A stretch of DNA of 64,000 bases, taken from the NCBI RefSeq assembly GCF_014201095.1, contig NZ_JACHDN010000001.1, positions 124,001-188,000 of the forward strand, written 5' to 3'. Below the pieces are notes generated by a model that had not been told where the DNA came from, ran no database searches, and saw nothing but the letters and a program-made list of their open reading frames with translations. A program made the position numbers and the translations under genes. The stretch comes from Cellulomonas hominis. Lineage in GTDB: Bacteria > Actinomycetota > Actinomycetes > Actinomycetales > Cellulomonadaceae. Position 1 is the stretch's first letter; every line of letters starts with the position of its first letter. Of this stretch, positions 1 through 9,299 are shown one piece after another.

Positions 1-2
1 TC

Positions 3-806
3 CCGCCCGTGTTCGACCTGTGCGACCAGCTCGGCCTGGAGCGCGTGCCCGTCCCGCTCGACCGGCACGGCCTGCGGCCCGACGCCCTGGAGGCGGCGCT
101 GCGCACCGGCGCCGAGCTCATCGTGCTGCAGCCGCGCGCGCACAACCCCACCGGGGTCTCGATGACGCCGACCCGGGCGCGGGAGCTCGCCGCCGTCATC
201 CGCCGGCACGTCGCCGCGACCCCCGGGGCCGAGGTGCACGTCGTCGAGGACGACCACTCCGGGGAGATCGCGTCCTCCGCGGACGTCTCCCTCGGCACGC
301 ACCTGCCCGACCGGGTCGTGCACGTCCGGTCCTACTCGAAGTCGCACGGCCCGGACCTGCGGATCGCCGCCGTCGGCGGGCCGGCCGCGGTGCTGGACCG
401 GGTGGTCGCGCGCCGGATGCTCGGCCCCGGCTGGACCAGCCGGCTGCTGCAGCGCCTGCTCGCGGACCTGCTGGTGGACGGCGAGGCCCTGGCCGCCGTC
501 GCGCAGGCCCGGCGGCTGTACTACGCGCGCCAGCGGGCGCTCAGCACGGCGCTCGCCGAGCACGGGCTGGTCGTCCCGCCGGGGGACGGGATCAACATGT
601 GGGTGCCCGTCGCCGACGAGGCCACCGCGCTGGTCCGGCTGGAGGCCGCGGGGGTCCGCGTCGCCCGGGGGCGCCCGTTCCGCGCGGCGCCGCCGGCCGA
701 GGACGACGGTGCGGGCCACGTCCGGGTGACGGTCGGCGCTCTCGCGGGCGGCCCGGACGTCGTGGCACGCACGGCCCGCGCCCTGGCCCTCGCTGCCGCC
801 CCCTGA
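3..806 (+). CDS. PLP-dependent aminotransferase, MocR/GntR-type (5' end missing)
   Basis: C-terminal part of a fold-type I aminotransferase; the reading frame is open to the left window edge, so the start and any N-terminal winged-helix domain lie outside. Visible are an NPTG motif (H-NPTG-V, about residues 45-50 of the visible part), an E-D-D-H-S segment at the place of the cofactor-binding Asp, and S-Y-S-K-S, whose Lys (codon at about 339) should form the Schiff base with PLP. The spacing fits MocR-type regulators and stand-alone class I/II aminotransferases; with the N-terminus absent the two cannot be separated. Substrate unknown. Confidence 0.8.
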   Translation, partial: PPVFDLCDQLGLERVPVPLDRHGLRPDALEAALRTGAELIVLQPRAHNPTGVSMTPTRARELAAVIRRHVAATPGAEVHVVEDDHSGEIASSADVSLGTHLPDRVVHVRSYSKSHGPDLRIAAVGGPAAVLDRVVARRMLGPGWTSRLLQRLLADLLVDGEALAAVAQARRLYYARQRALSTALAEHGLVVPPGDGINMWVPVADEATALVRLEAAGVRVARGRPFRAAPPAEDDGAGHVRVTVGALAGGPDVVARTARALALAAAP

Positions 807-899
807 CCCCGCCGCGCCGCCCGCGCCCGCGCGCACCCGCCGCGCCCGCCCCCCGCTCCGCCGAGACTGCAGGATTCGACTGCGCCCACCGCCTTGGCG

Positions 900-2069
900 T
901 CAGGTGGTTGTTGCAACGTGGTCCTCACCGGGAGGGTGCGTGGCATGGCTGGTTCGAGGTTGTCGCTGCAGGAGCGGGCGCAGATCGAGGTGTTGTTCGG
1001 TCAGGGGCTGACGTTCCCGGCGATCGGTCGGGCGATCGGGCGTGATCGCTCGACGGTCTGGCGTGAGGTCACGCGGAACAACTCCTACCGGGGTATGCAC
1101 TTGGGTGGGGCCGGGTCGCGGCATCCTGGTGGTGCTCATTCGGGTCGGGCCGGTCGCGGCGGGGCCTACCGGTGGGTCTACGCCCACGGCAACGCCCACG
1201 CCCGGGCCGCCCGGCGCGCGCGGCGCCCCCGGGCCGGCAAGCTGATCGGGAACGCGAACGTCAAGGGTCGCGCGCCGTTCCCGGGTCGACTCTGGCCGGT
1301 GGTCGCCGCCAAGCTCGCGCAACGGTGGTCGCCTCGGCAGATCGCACACTGGTTGCGTCAGGAGTTCCCCGACCGACCGGAGCAGTGGGTGTCCCACGAG
1401 ACGATCTACCAGGCGATCTACTACCAGGCCCGCGGCGGGATGCGCGCGGAGCTGGACCGGCAGGTCGCGCTGCGCTCGGGGCGCGCAGCGCGCCGACCTC
1501 AGTCACGGGTTGCGTCGGCCGGCCGGGGCGCGAAGACCTGGATCGGGGACCTGAACATCTCGACCAGACCCGCCGAGGCCGCTGATCGGGCGGTCCCGGG
1601 GCACTGGGAAGGTGACCTGGTGATCGGGGCGCGGGGGTCCTCGGCGATCATCACGCTGGTCGAGCGGTCCACCCGGTTCGTGATGCTGGGGGCGCTGCCG
1701 AACTCCCGGGTCTCCGAGGAGGTCACCCGGGTCCTGATCGACCTGATGGGCCGGGTCCCGGGCGAGCTGGCCAAGACCTTGACCTGGGACCAGGGATCCG
1801 AGATGGCCCAGCACGCGGCGTTCACCCTGGCCACAGGCTGCCGGGTGTTCTTCTGCGACCCGCACTCGCCCTGGCAGCGCGGAAGCAACGAGAACACCAA
1901 CGGGCTGCTGCGCCAGTACTTCCCCCGGTCCTCGACCGACTTCCGCACCTACACCCAGGACGACCTCGACGCCGTCGCCCGCGAGCTCAACGGCCGACCC
2001 CGCGAAACCCTCGGCTGGCAGAATCCCGCACAACGACTCAACGACCTACTCGTTGCAACCGCCGCCTGA
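900..2069 (+). mobile_element. IS30-family insertion sequence
   Basis: Complete element of about 1.17 kb with one transposase gene. Imperfect terminal inverted repeats are TCAGGTGGTTGTTGCAACG at 900-918 and the complement of TCAGGCGGCGGTTGCAACG at 2051-2069 (16 of 19 positions match). The transposase stop codon is part of the right repeat. The frame is intact and all catalytic residues are present, so the copy may be active. I could not define the target duplication with certainty; IS30 elements usually make 2-3 bp. Confidence 0.85.
945..2069 (+). CDS. IS30-family transposase
   Basis: 374-residue DDE transposase. The ATG at 945 was chosen because GGGAGGG lies 8 bases upstream. The N-terminal helix-turn-helix reads S-L-Q-E-R-A-Q-I...I-G-R-D-R-S-T-V-W-R-E, the IS30 DNA-binding signature. 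The catalytic triad fits D224 (H-W-E-G-D-L), D282 (T-W-D-Q-G) and E316 (N-E-N-T-N-G), with 33 residues between the last two as in the family. Length is normal and there is no frameshift. It should cut and join the element ends; target choice in the family favours palindromes, matching the site occupied here. Confidence 0.93.
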   Translation: MAGSRLSLQERAQIEVLFGQGLTFPAIGRAIGRDRSTVWREVTRNNSYRGMHLGGAGSRHPGGAHSGRAGRGGAYRWVYAHGNAHARAARRARRPRAGKLIGNANVKGRAPFPGRLWPVVAAKLAQRWSPRQIAHWLRQEFPDRPEQWVSHETIYQAIYYQARGGMRAELDRQVALRSGRAARRPQSRVASAGRGAKTWIGDLNISTRPAEAADRAVPGHWEGDLVIGARGSSAIITLVERSTRFVMLGALPNSRVSEEVTRVLIDLMGRVPGELAKTLTWDQGSEMAQHAAFTLATGCRVFFCDPHSPWQRGSNENTNGLLRQYFPRSSTDFRTYTQDDLDAVARELNGRPRETLGWQNPAQRLNDLLVATAA

Positions 2070-2142
2070 AACCGCCCGCGTCCCGCAGCGCGGATCCTGC
2101 AGTCTCGGCGTCCGGGCGCGCGAGAGCGCGGCGCGGGCGGCG

Positions 2143-2348
2143 TAGGGTGGGCCCCGGACCAGGCCGGATGTGGCCTGGACGTCGCCGCCCGCGCATGGGC
2201 GGCGCAGCCACCGGGCGCGACGTGCACCCTCCCCCGGCCCCGCGGACCGAGACCGCCGCGCGGGGTCCCCCAGCGTCCACCGTCGGACCGCGGCACCCCG
2301 CGAGCGCCGGTGCCGCGCGCCGTCGCCGCACCCCGTCAGGAGGCCTTC
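2143..2348 (+). promoter_or_regulatory. Structured leader upstream of the F420-0 transporter operon
   Basis: About 200 bases between a possible -10 (TAGGGT, 2143-2148; no good -35 seen) and the first start codon. It holds two perfect hairpins in a row: CCAGGCC/GGCCTGG (2159-2165 with 2172-2178) and CGCCGCCC/GGGCGGCG (2183-2190 with 2197-2204). The pair looks like a cis-regulatory leader, but I recognise no known riboswitch class; B12-box features are absent. Confidence 0.35.
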
Positions 2349-3359
2349 GTGCGCAGCAGCAGTTCCCGCCTCCTCCTCGCCGTCCCCGCGGCGCTGACCG
2401 TCCTCGCGCTGGCCGCGTGCGGCGGCGGCTCGGGGTCCGAGGCCGGCGGCACCCCCGCCCCGGCCGAGACCTCCGCCGCCGCGTTCGAGCCCGTCACCGT
2501 CGACAACTGCGGCACCGAGGTCACCGTCGACAGCCCGCCGGAGCGGGTCGTCGCCATCAAGTCCACGTCCATCGAGATGCTCCTCGCGCTCGGCCTCGGG
2601 GACCGGCTGGTCGGCACGGCGTTCGCCGACGGCCCCGTGCCGGACGACCTCGCCGCCGCGTACGACGCGATCCCCGTGCTGTCCGACAAGGTGCCCGGCC
2701 AGGAGGCCCTGCTCGAGGCGCAGCCGGACTTCGTGTACGCCGGGTGGGAGTCGAACTTCTCCGACGACGGCGCCGGCGAGCGGTCCGCGCTGCAGCAGCT
2801 CGGCATCGGCACGTACGTCTCCCCCGCCGCGTGCAAGGAGGAGGGGTACATGCCGGACCCGCTGACGTTCGACGGGCTGTTCGACGAGATCCGCGAGGTC
2901 GCGTCCCTGTTCGGCGCCCAGGACAGCGCCGAGGAGCTGATCGCCGAGCAGCAGGCCCAGCTCGACGCCGTGACGCCGCCCGCGCAGGAGACCACGGCCC
3001 TCTGGTACTCGTCCGGGACGGACACCCCGTACGTCGGGGCGGGCATCGGCGCGCCGCAGATGATGATGGACGCCGCCGGTCTGACCAACATCTTCGCGGA
3101 CGTGCACGACACCTGGACCTCGGCGGGCTGGGAGCAGATCGTCGCCGCGGACCCCGACGTCATCGTGCTCGTCGACGCCACCTGGAACACCGCGGACTCC
3201 AAGATCGCCCTGCTCGAGGGCAACCCCGCGACCGCCCAGCTCACGGCTGTGCGCGAGCACCGCTACCTGACCGTGCCGTTCCCGGCGGCCGAGGCCGGGG
3301 TGCGCAACGCCCAGGCGGTCGCCGACCTGTCCGAGCAGCTCGCGGCGCTGGAGGGCTGA
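2349..3359 (+). CDS. Putative F420-0 ABC transporter, substrate-binding lipoprotein
   Basis: Periplasmic-binding protein of the iron-siderophore/B12 (BtuF/FecB) fold, 336 residues. GTG at 2349 was chosen because AGGAGG sits 5 bases upstream; an in-frame GTG at 2310 lacks this. A lipoprotein signal peptide ends in L-A-L-A-A-C (Cys24), so the mature protein should be membrane-anchored outside the cell. It heads an operon with permease, ATPase and cofD. That exact neighbourhood is why the family is called a putative F420-0 transporter; the substrate is inferred from context only, and a metal-chelate or cobalamin ligand remains possible. Confidence 0.8.
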   Translation: MRSSSSRLLLAVPAALTVLALAACGGGSGSEAGGTPAPAETSAAAFEPVTVDNCGTEVTVDSPPERVVAIKSTSIEMLLALGLGDRLVGTAFADGPVPDDLAAAYDAIPVLSDKVPGQEALLEAQPDFVYAGWESNFSDDGAGERSALQQLGIGTYVSPAACKEEGYMPDPLTFDGLFDEIREVASLFGAQDSAEELIAEQQAQLDAVTPPAQETTALWYSSGTDTPYVGAGIGAPQMMMDAAGLTNIFADVHDTWTSAGWEQIVAADPDVIVLVDATWNTADSKIALLEGNPATAQLTAVREHRYLTVPFPAAEAGVRNAQAVADLSEQLAALEG

Positions 3360-3367
3360 GCACGCCG

Positions 3368-4452
3368 ATGACCACGCAGGCACCCCGCGCGACGACGGCC
3401 GGCACCGCGCCCGAGCAGGGGCGTCGCGCACCGTGGCGCCCGCCGCTGGCCGCGACGCTGCTGGTCGGGCTGGCGCTGCTGGTCGCGACCGTCCTCGTGT
3501 GCGTGACCATCGGCCCGGCGGACATCGCCGTCGCCGAGGTCGCCCGGAGCATCGCCGGGCACCTCGGGCTCGGCCCGGCGTCGGGTTCGGACGGCGGGGT
3601 GCCGGTGCTGACCGACGCGATCGTCTGGGACCTGCGGCTGCCGCGGGTGCTGACGGGCGCGGCGGTCGGGGCGGGGCTGGCGCTGGCCGGCGCCGTCATG
3701 CAGAGCCTGACCCGCAACCCGCTCGCCGACCCGTACCTGCTGGGCCTGTCCTCCGGGGCGTCGCTCGGCGCGGTCGCGGTGCTGGTCGTGGGGGTCGGGC
3801 TGCTGCTGCCGGTCGCGGCGTTCGGGGGCGCGCTGGCGGCGCTGGTCGCGACGCTGAGCCTCGCGCGGGTCGGCGGCGTGCTGACCCCGGGCCGCGCGGT
3901 GCTGGCGGGGCTCGCGGTGTCCCAGCTCGCGGCGGCCGGGACGTCGTTCGTCATCTTCTGGTCGGCGACCGGCGACTCCTACCGGGAGATCCTCAACTGG
4001 CTGCTCGGCTCCCTCGCGGGGTCGACGTGGCAGTCCGTCGCGATCGCCGGGTCGGCGCTGGTGCTGGTCGGCACGGTGCTGGTCGCCTCGGCGGTGCGGC
4101 TGGACGCGTTCGCGTTCGGGGACACCGCGGCGGCGGCGCTCGGCATCGACGTGGACCGCACCCGGTGGATCCTCATGACCCTGGTCGCGCTGCTGACCGG
4201 GGCGATGGTCGCGGTCAGCGGGTCGATCGGGTTCGTCGGGCTGGTGCTGCCGCACGCCGTGTCGGCGCTGACCGGCCCGGCGCACCGCCGGCTGCTGCCG
4301 GTCGCGGCGGTCACCGGGGCGATCTTCCTGGTGTGGGCCGACACCGGCGCCCGCACGCTGTTCGACCCGCGCGAGCTGCCCGTCGGCATCGTGACGGCGC
4401 TGATCGGCGTGCCGGTGTTCGCGGTGCTGCTGCGGCGCGGGAGGGGCAGCGC

Positions 4453-4462
<10 letters not shown>
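3368..4462 (+). CDS. Putative F420-0 ABC transporter, permease (FecCD type)
   Basis: 364-residue integral membrane subunit of the FecCD/BtuC family. The start is the ATG 8 bases after the lipoprotein stop; the same frame is open further upstream but that stretch is antisense-like and lies over the preceding gene. Characteristic stretches include R-L-P-R-V-L-T-G-A near residue 90, Q-S-L-T-R-N-P-L-A-D-P and, late in the chain, G-F-V-G-L-V-L-P-H, the family's ATPase-contact loop. About nine to ten hydrophobic segments are visible. Its end overlaps the ATPase start by 10 bases, indicating translational coupling. Confidence 0.85.
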
Positions 4463-5276
<814 letters not shown>

Positions 5277-5280
<4 letters not shown>

Positions 5281-6248
5281 GGCTGACCGTCCTGTCCGGA
5301 GGCGTCGGGGGCGCCCGGTTCACCCGCGGCCTGCTGGCCCTGCTCGCCGACCGCGGCGAGCCCGCCGACGTCACGGTGGTCGCCAACACCGGCGACGACA
5401 TGTGGCTGCACGGCGTGCGGGTGTGCCCCGACCTCGACACGCTCATGTACACCCTCGGCGGCGCCGTGCACGAGGAGCAGGGCTGGGGCCGGCGCGACGA
5501 GACCTCCCGGGTGTCCGCGGACCTCGCGGCCTACGGCGTGGGGTGGGAGTGGTTCACGCTCGGGGACCTCGACCTCGCGACGCACCTGGCCCGCACGCAG
5601 TGGCTGCGCGAGGGCCTGACGCTGTCCGAGGCGACCGCGCGGCTGTCCGCCCGGTGGGGGCTGGCCGGGCAGGGCGTCCGGCTGCTGCCGATGTCGGACC
5701 AGCCGGTCGAGACGCACGTCGACGTCGGCGCCGGCGAGCCGATCCACTTCGAGGAGTGGTGGGTCCGGCACCGGGCCTCGGTCCCGGCGCGGGGGTTCGT
5801 CCAGGTGGGGCTGGCGGCGGCGACGGCGGCGCCCGGGGTGCTGGAGTCGATCGCGGCCGCGGACGTCGTCGTGCTGCCGCCGTCGAACCCCGTGGTGTCG
5901 GTGGGGACGATCCTGGCCGTGCCGGGGATCCGCGACGCGCTGGCGATCACGCCGGCCGCGGTGGTCGGGGTGTCGCCGATCATCGGCGGGGCGCCCGTGC
6001 GGGGCATGGCGGCGGAGTGCCTCGCGGCGATCGGCGTCGAGGCCACCGCGGAGGCGGTCGCCCGGCACTACGGCCGGCGCGGCGCGGGCGGGGTGCTGGA
6101 CGCGTGGCTGGTGGACGACGCCGACGCGGACGCGGCGGCGGCGCTCGCGCGCGACGGCTGGGCGACGGCGGCGACGGACACGCTCATGCGGGACGTCCCG
6201 GCGACGGCCCGCATCGCGGCCGAGGCCCTGTCCCTCGTCGCCCGCTGA
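5277..6248 (+). CDS. cofD: 2-phospho-L-lactate (or enolpyruvate) transferase, CofD/FbiA
   Basis: 323-residue enzyme that transfers the phospho-lactyl or phosphoenolpyruvyl group from its GDP carrier to the deazaflavin Fo, giving F420-0 or dehydro-F420-0. The N-terminal L-S-G-G-V-G-G-A-R-F loop and V-V-A-N-T-G-D-D are diagnostic. V-L-P-P-S-N-P-V-V-S-V-G near residue 200 is the family's second binding loop. The GTG start overlaps the ATPase stop (GTGA). Partners cofC and cofE are nearby on the other strand; no Fo synthase (fbiC) is present in the window. Confidence 0.93.
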
Positions 6249-6314
6249 CACCCCGCCGCCGCCCGGGGCCTCGCGCCCGGCGCCCGCCACGCGCCAGACG
6301 GCGCCCGGCGCCCG

Positions 6315-6388
6315 CGCCGAGATGGGTGCGGCCGGCCGAGAGCGGTCCGTGCAGGGCCCCACCTCGGCGGAGCGGGTCCATCTCGGCA
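6315..6388. repeat. Intergenic palindrome, CGCCGAGA class
   Basis: Lies between the convergent cofD and cofC genes. Outer arms GCCGAGATGG (6316-6325) and CCATCTCGGC (6378-6387) are perfect complements, and inner GCCGAG and CTCGGC copies give an alternative pairing. It could end transcription from both sides, but its ends match the other palindromes in the window, so it looks like a family member. Confidence 0.7.
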
Positions 6389-6439
6389 CAGAGGTGGCGT
6401 GCGGCAGGGAGTGCGGGTGCCGAGCGGGTGCGGGTGCGC

Positions 6440-7114
6440 TCAGCGCAGCGGGGCCAGGCGGCGCAGGAGGGCGCCCGTGCGGCCGCCGACGCCGCGTGCC
6501 GTGAGCGCCGTCAGGTCCGCCGGGACGTCGACGTCGTGGCGGAGGGGCGACGGCCCGGGGACGTCCAGGACCGCGTGGCCGAGGGCCGCGTGCGCCGCCG
6601 CGGAGCCGCCGCCGAAGCGGGGCTCCATCGGCTCCCCCGGGGCCGCCGTCAGCAGGGTCGTGCCCGTCGCGTCGGCGTCCGGCAGAACGGCGCGCGGGTG
6701 CTCCTCGGCGGCGGCCAGCACCGCATCCACCTCGGCGGGGTCCAGCCCGGGCAGGTCCCCGAGCAGCACCCCGACGTGCGCGGCCGGCGCCTCGGCGCGG
6801 GCGGCCGCCACCCCGGCGGACACCGCGCGGTTCAGGGCGTCCCAGCCGCCGGGCGGGTCGTCGGCGGACGCGGCGGGCTCGGGCAGCACCCGGACCCGGG
6901 GCAGCGCGCCGGCCTGCGCGGTGACCTCGGGGTCGGCGGTCACCACGACGACACGCGCGACCCGCGGGGCGGCGAGGACCGCCTCGACCGTGTCGAGCGC
7001 CATGGCCCGCACGAGCGCCGCGCGGGCGCCCGGCTCCAGCACGTCGGCGAGCCGGGACTTGCCCCGCCGCGCGTCCTTCACCGGGACGACCAGGACCCAC
7101 CGACCGTGCAGCAC
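6440..7114 (-). CDS. cofC: 2-phospho-L-lactate / phosphoenolpyruvate guanylyltransferase, CofC/FbiD
   Basis: 224-residue nucleotidyltransferase that makes the GDP-linked three-carbon donor used by CofD; in actinobacteria studied so far PEP is the substrate. Family marks are V-V-P-V-K-D-A-R-R-G-K-S-R-L at the N-terminus (nucleotide binding), L-L-G-D-L-P-G-L (metal-binding Asp) and G-S-A-A-A-H. It is transcribed alone, convergent with cofD across a palindrome. It starts at an ATG close to the first conserved strand, so there is little room for another start. Confidence 0.92.
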   Translation of the reverse strand: MLHGRWVLVVPVKDARRGKSRLADVLEPGARAALVRAMALDTVEAVLAAPRVARVVVVTADPEVTAQAGALPRVRVLPEPAASADDPPGGWDALNRAVSAGVAAARAEAPAAHVGVLLGDLPGLDPAEVDAVLAAAEEHPRAVLPDADATGTTLLTAAPGEPMEPRFGGGSAAAHAALGHAVLDVPGPSPLRHDVDVPADLTALTARGVGGRTGALLRRLAPLR

Positions 7115-7142
7115 CCGGGCACCCTACGCGCTCCGCGTATCG

Positions 7143-7224
7143 GGCCGGTGTCCGGCCGCCGATCCCCCCGGGGGTCGGGGACGCCGGCTACCCGGGGTTG
7201 CGGACGTCCCCGCCCGGGCGGGGG
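7143..7224. repeat. Cluster of short GC palindromes upstream of cofC
   Basis: Between the start of cofC and the next palindrome lie GGCCGG/CCGGCC (7143-7157), CCCCCGGGGG (7165-7174) and, near 7208-7224, a CCCGCCCGGGCGGG-like palindrome. These would form several small hairpins in the cofC 5' region or in an antisense transcript. No gene is seen here and the function is unknown. Confidence 0.4.
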
Positions 7225-7225
7225 T

Positions 7226-7288
7226 CGCCGACTGGAGGGTTCGCGCACGACACGCCCGGCGTGTCGCGTCGAAACCCTCCACTCGGCG
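7226..7288. repeat. Intergenic palindrome, GGAGGGTT class
   Basis: 63-bp element with ends CGCCGACTGGAGGGTT (7226-7241) and AACCCTCCACTCGGCG (7273-7288), nearly complementary over 16 bp with one offset pair. The centre holds CGACACGCC (7248-7256) facing GGCGTGTCG (7258-7266). The same arm and core recur at 50735-50795, and the core recurs at 50078-50137. It lies between two minus-strand genes. Confidence 0.75.
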
Positions 7289-7370
7289 TTGCCGTGGCGC
7301 GCACGCCCCGGGGTCGGCCGGCGCGCGCGGCACCTGGACGCGGACGGGACCGGGCGACGGCCGAGCCACG

Positions 7371-7440
7371 ACCGGGCAGCGCCGGACGCAGCCGGGCAGC
7401 GCCGGACGCAGCCGGGCAGCGCCGGACGTGACCCGGGCGG
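7371..7440. repeat. 20-bp tandem repeat, about three copies
   Basis: The unit GCCGGACGCAGCCGGGCAGC is present exactly at 7381-7400 and 7401-7420, preceded by a half copy (7371-7380) and followed by a diverged copy (7421-7440). It lies just past the end of the DUF1801 gene. There are no spacers, so it is not CRISPR; it is a simple minisatellite. Confidence 0.8.
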
Positions 7441-7457
7441 CGCCGGCCGCCCGCCGG

Positions 7458-7826
7458 TCAGCGCGAGCGCGGCCGGTCCAGCGCCGCGTCGATCTCCGCC
7501 CGCCGCTCGCGCACCAGCGCGTCCAGCGCCGCGTCCGGCAGCGGCCGGTCGTCGGTGAACCGGATCCCGCCCTTCGTGGCGTCGTACCCGTCGAGCGTCG
7601 CCAGCACGGACGCCGTGACGTCCGAGCTGAACGGGTACGCCGTGTACCCGCGCGGCCCGGCCACCACCGTCACCAGCGGCCGGCCCCGGTACCGGTACGC
7701 GGCGAGCCCGTACGACCGGCCCTCCTCGGCCTCGGGCACCAGCGCCCGCGCCCGGTCCAGCAGCCGCCCGACGACGTCCCGCGCGGGCCCGTCCAGCGTC
7801 GCGACGTACTCGGCGACCTCACCCAT
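7458..7826 (-). CDS. DUF1801 / YdhG-like small protein
   Basis: 122-residue soluble protein matching the DUF1801 (YdhG, 'iron chaperone'-annotated) family: an N-terminal helix V-A-E-Y-V-A-T-L-D, then R-S-Y-G-L-A-A-Y-R-Y-R-G-R-P-L-V-T-V, then G-Y-T-A-Y-P-F-S and K-G-G-I-R-F-T-D-D-R-P-L-P as the conserved C-terminal block. The biochemical role of the family is not firmly established. It is a single gene preceded by GGAGG-rich sequence. Confidence 0.78.
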   Translation of the reverse strand: MGEVAEYVATLDGPARDVVGRLLDRARALVPEAEEGRSYGLAAYRYRGRPLVTVVAGPRGYTAYPFSSDVTASVLATLDGYDATKGGIRFTDDRPLPDAALDALVRERRAEIDAALDRPRSR

Positions 7827-7977
7827 GTCCGCTCCTCCCGGGGCCTCTGCACGATCGTGGCACGCCGCCCCGGCGCCGCGTCACCCGGTCGGGCGCTGGA
7901 CGCGGGCCCGCGGCGGCCGATGGGAGGGGTGAGCGTCGCGGACCGCGCGGCACGCCGGACCGCGAGGAGGGTGCGAC

Positions 7978-8166
7978 ATGCGCATGCGCGACCGCGTGAT
8001 GTCCGTGCTGACCCTCGTCGGTTGCGTCGCCGGGCTGGTCGCCCTGCCGCTGGGCTGGAACGCGCACCCGCCGACGACGTTCTGCCGCACCGCCTCGGAG
8101 TGCCCCGACGTGCGCTGGCCGAGCGGGACCGTCGAGCCGGTCCGCGGCCCCGTGACCCGTCCGTGA
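7978..8166 (+). CDS. Small hypothetical protein with one membrane segment
   Basis: 62 residues starting at an ATG preceded by AGGAGGG with good spacing. Residues 8-27 form one hydrophobic segment (V-M-S-V-L-T-L-V-G-C-V-A-G-L-V), which could be a signal peptide or membrane anchor. The short C-terminal part holds two cysteines 7 apart (F-C-R-T-A-S-E-C-P). I do not recognise the family. The strong ribosome-binding site and actinobacterial codon use argue that it is real. Confidence 0.6.
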   Translation: MRMRDRVMSVLTLVGCVAGLVALPLGWNAHPPTTFCRTASECPDVRWPSGTVEPVRGPVTRP

Positions 8167-8197
8167 CCGCCCCGCGGTGCGGTGCGAGAATCGGCGC

Positions 8198-8767
8198 ATG
8201 ACGCTCTGGCTGACCGGCGACGCCGACGCGGACCGCCTGCTCGACACCGACCCGTTCGCCCTGCTCACCGGGATGCTCCTGGACCAGCAGGTCACGATGG
8301 AGTCGGCGTTCGCCGGCCCGGCGAAGATCGCGGCCCGGATGGACGGGTTCGACGTCCGCCGGATCGCCGACGCCGACCCCGAGGCGTTCACCGCCCTGTG
8401 CGCCACCCCGCCCGCGGTGCACCGCTTCCCCGGCTCGATGGCCGGCCGGATCCAGGCGGTCGCCCGCGCGGTGGTCGACGAGTACGACGGCGACGTCACC
8501 CGCATCTGGTCGGACGGCGACCCGGACGGCGCCACCGTCCTGAAGCGGCTCAAGGCACTGCCGGGGTTCGGTGACCAGAAGGCGCGGATCTTCCTCGCCC
8601 TCCTGGCGAAGCAGCGCGGCGTGGCCCCGGCCGGCTGGCGGGAGGCTGCGGGCGCGTACGGCGACGACGTGCCGCGGTCCATCGCGGACGTCCGCGACCC
8701 CGACTCCCTCCGCCGGGTCCGGGAGACGAAGCAGGCCGCGAAGGCCGCCGCGCGCGCGAAGGCCTGA
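8198..8767 (+). CDS. HhH-GPD-type base-excision repair protein
   Basis: 189-residue protein of the helix-hairpin-helix DNA glycosylase superfamily, of the actinobacterial type in which the HhH-GPD domain stands alone. Visible are D-P-F-A-L-L-T-G-M-L-L-D-Q-Q-V-T near residue 20 and the hairpin L-K-A-L-P-G-F-G-D-Q-K-A-R-I-F with a Lys-rich end. The lesion specificity cannot be told. ATG at 8198 was chosen over an in-frame GTG at 8177; GAGAAT six bases before the ATG may be a -10 of a leaderless transcript. Confidence 0.8.
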   Translation: MTLWLTGDADADRLLDTDPFALLTGMLLDQQVTMESAFAGPAKIAARMDGFDVRRIADADPEAFTALCATPPAVHRFPGSMAGRIQAVARAVVDEYDGDVTRIWSDGDPDGATVLKRLKALPGFGDQKARIFLALLAKQRGVAPAGWREAAGAYGDDVPRSIADVRDPDSLRRVRETKQAAKAAARAKA

Positions 8768-8800
8768 CCCGCCGGCGCCCGGGCGTGGCACGATCGCCGC

Positions 8801-9172
8801 ATGATCGTGGTGACCAGCGACCAGATCCCCGGCTACCGGATCCAGGCCGTGCTCGGCGAGGTGATGGGCCTGACCGTCCGCGCGACGAACCTCGGCGCGA
8901 CGTTCTCGGCGGGCATCCGGTCGATCGGCGGCGGCGAGCTCCCCGAGTACACCCGGATCATGTACGAGAGCCGGCACGAGGTGATGCGCCGGATGACCGA
9001 GGAGGCGCAGCAGCGCGGCGCGAACGCCATCGTCGCGATGCGGTTCGACACGGACGCGATCGGCCAGTTCAGCGAGGTCTGCGCGTACGGCACCGCGGTC
9101 ATCGCCGAGCCCATCCCGGCGGGCGAACCGGGCGCCACGGGCCAGTCCGCGCAGATGGCCGCCGGCGCCTGA
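8801..9172 (+). CDS. YbjQ-family (DUF74) protein
   Basis: 123-residue protein of the YbjQ/DUF74 heavy-metal-binding-domain family, which folds as a pentamer. The conserved core is V-T-S-D-Q-I-P-G-Y-R-I at the N-terminus, G-A-T-F-S-A-G-I-R-S-I near residue 30, and G-A-N-A-I-V-A-M-R-F-D at about 70. The cellular role is unknown. It follows the HhH-GPD gene by 33 bases with no clear ribosome-binding site. Confidence 0.85.
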   Translation: MIVVTSDQIPGYRIQAVLGEVMGLTVRATNLGATFSAGIRSIGGGELPEYTRIMYESRHEVMRRMTEEAQQRGANAIVAMRFDTDAIGQFSEVCAYGTAVIAEPIPAGEPGATGQSAQMAAGA

Positions 9173-9299
9173 CGGGCCGCGCCCGCCCGCCGGGAGTGCG
9201 GCCGGGCGGACCGGGGGTGCGCCCGGCCGCGCCCGTGCACTCTCGCCGCCCGGGGTCCCGCGGAAATGCGCTCGCTCCCGCGCCGGCGCACCCACCAGG

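Larger units (their letters stand above)
859..2110. repeat. Intergenic palindrome split by the IS30-family element
   Basis: The left arm CGCCGAGACTGCAGGAT (859-875) is the exact reverse complement of 2094-2110. The transposase element lies between these 17-bp arms, with about 24 bp of loop-side sequence left on each side. Without the element this would be a hairpin with the same CGCCGAG...CTCGGCG ends as the other intergenic palindromes in the window. IS30-family elements are known to prefer palindromic targets, which fits an insertion in the loop. Confidence 0.75.

Noticed and set aside
2110..2348. Cobalamin riboswitch before the BtuF-like transporter
   Set aside because: The conserved B12-box and the surrounding junction sequences are not present; only two simple hairpins are seen.
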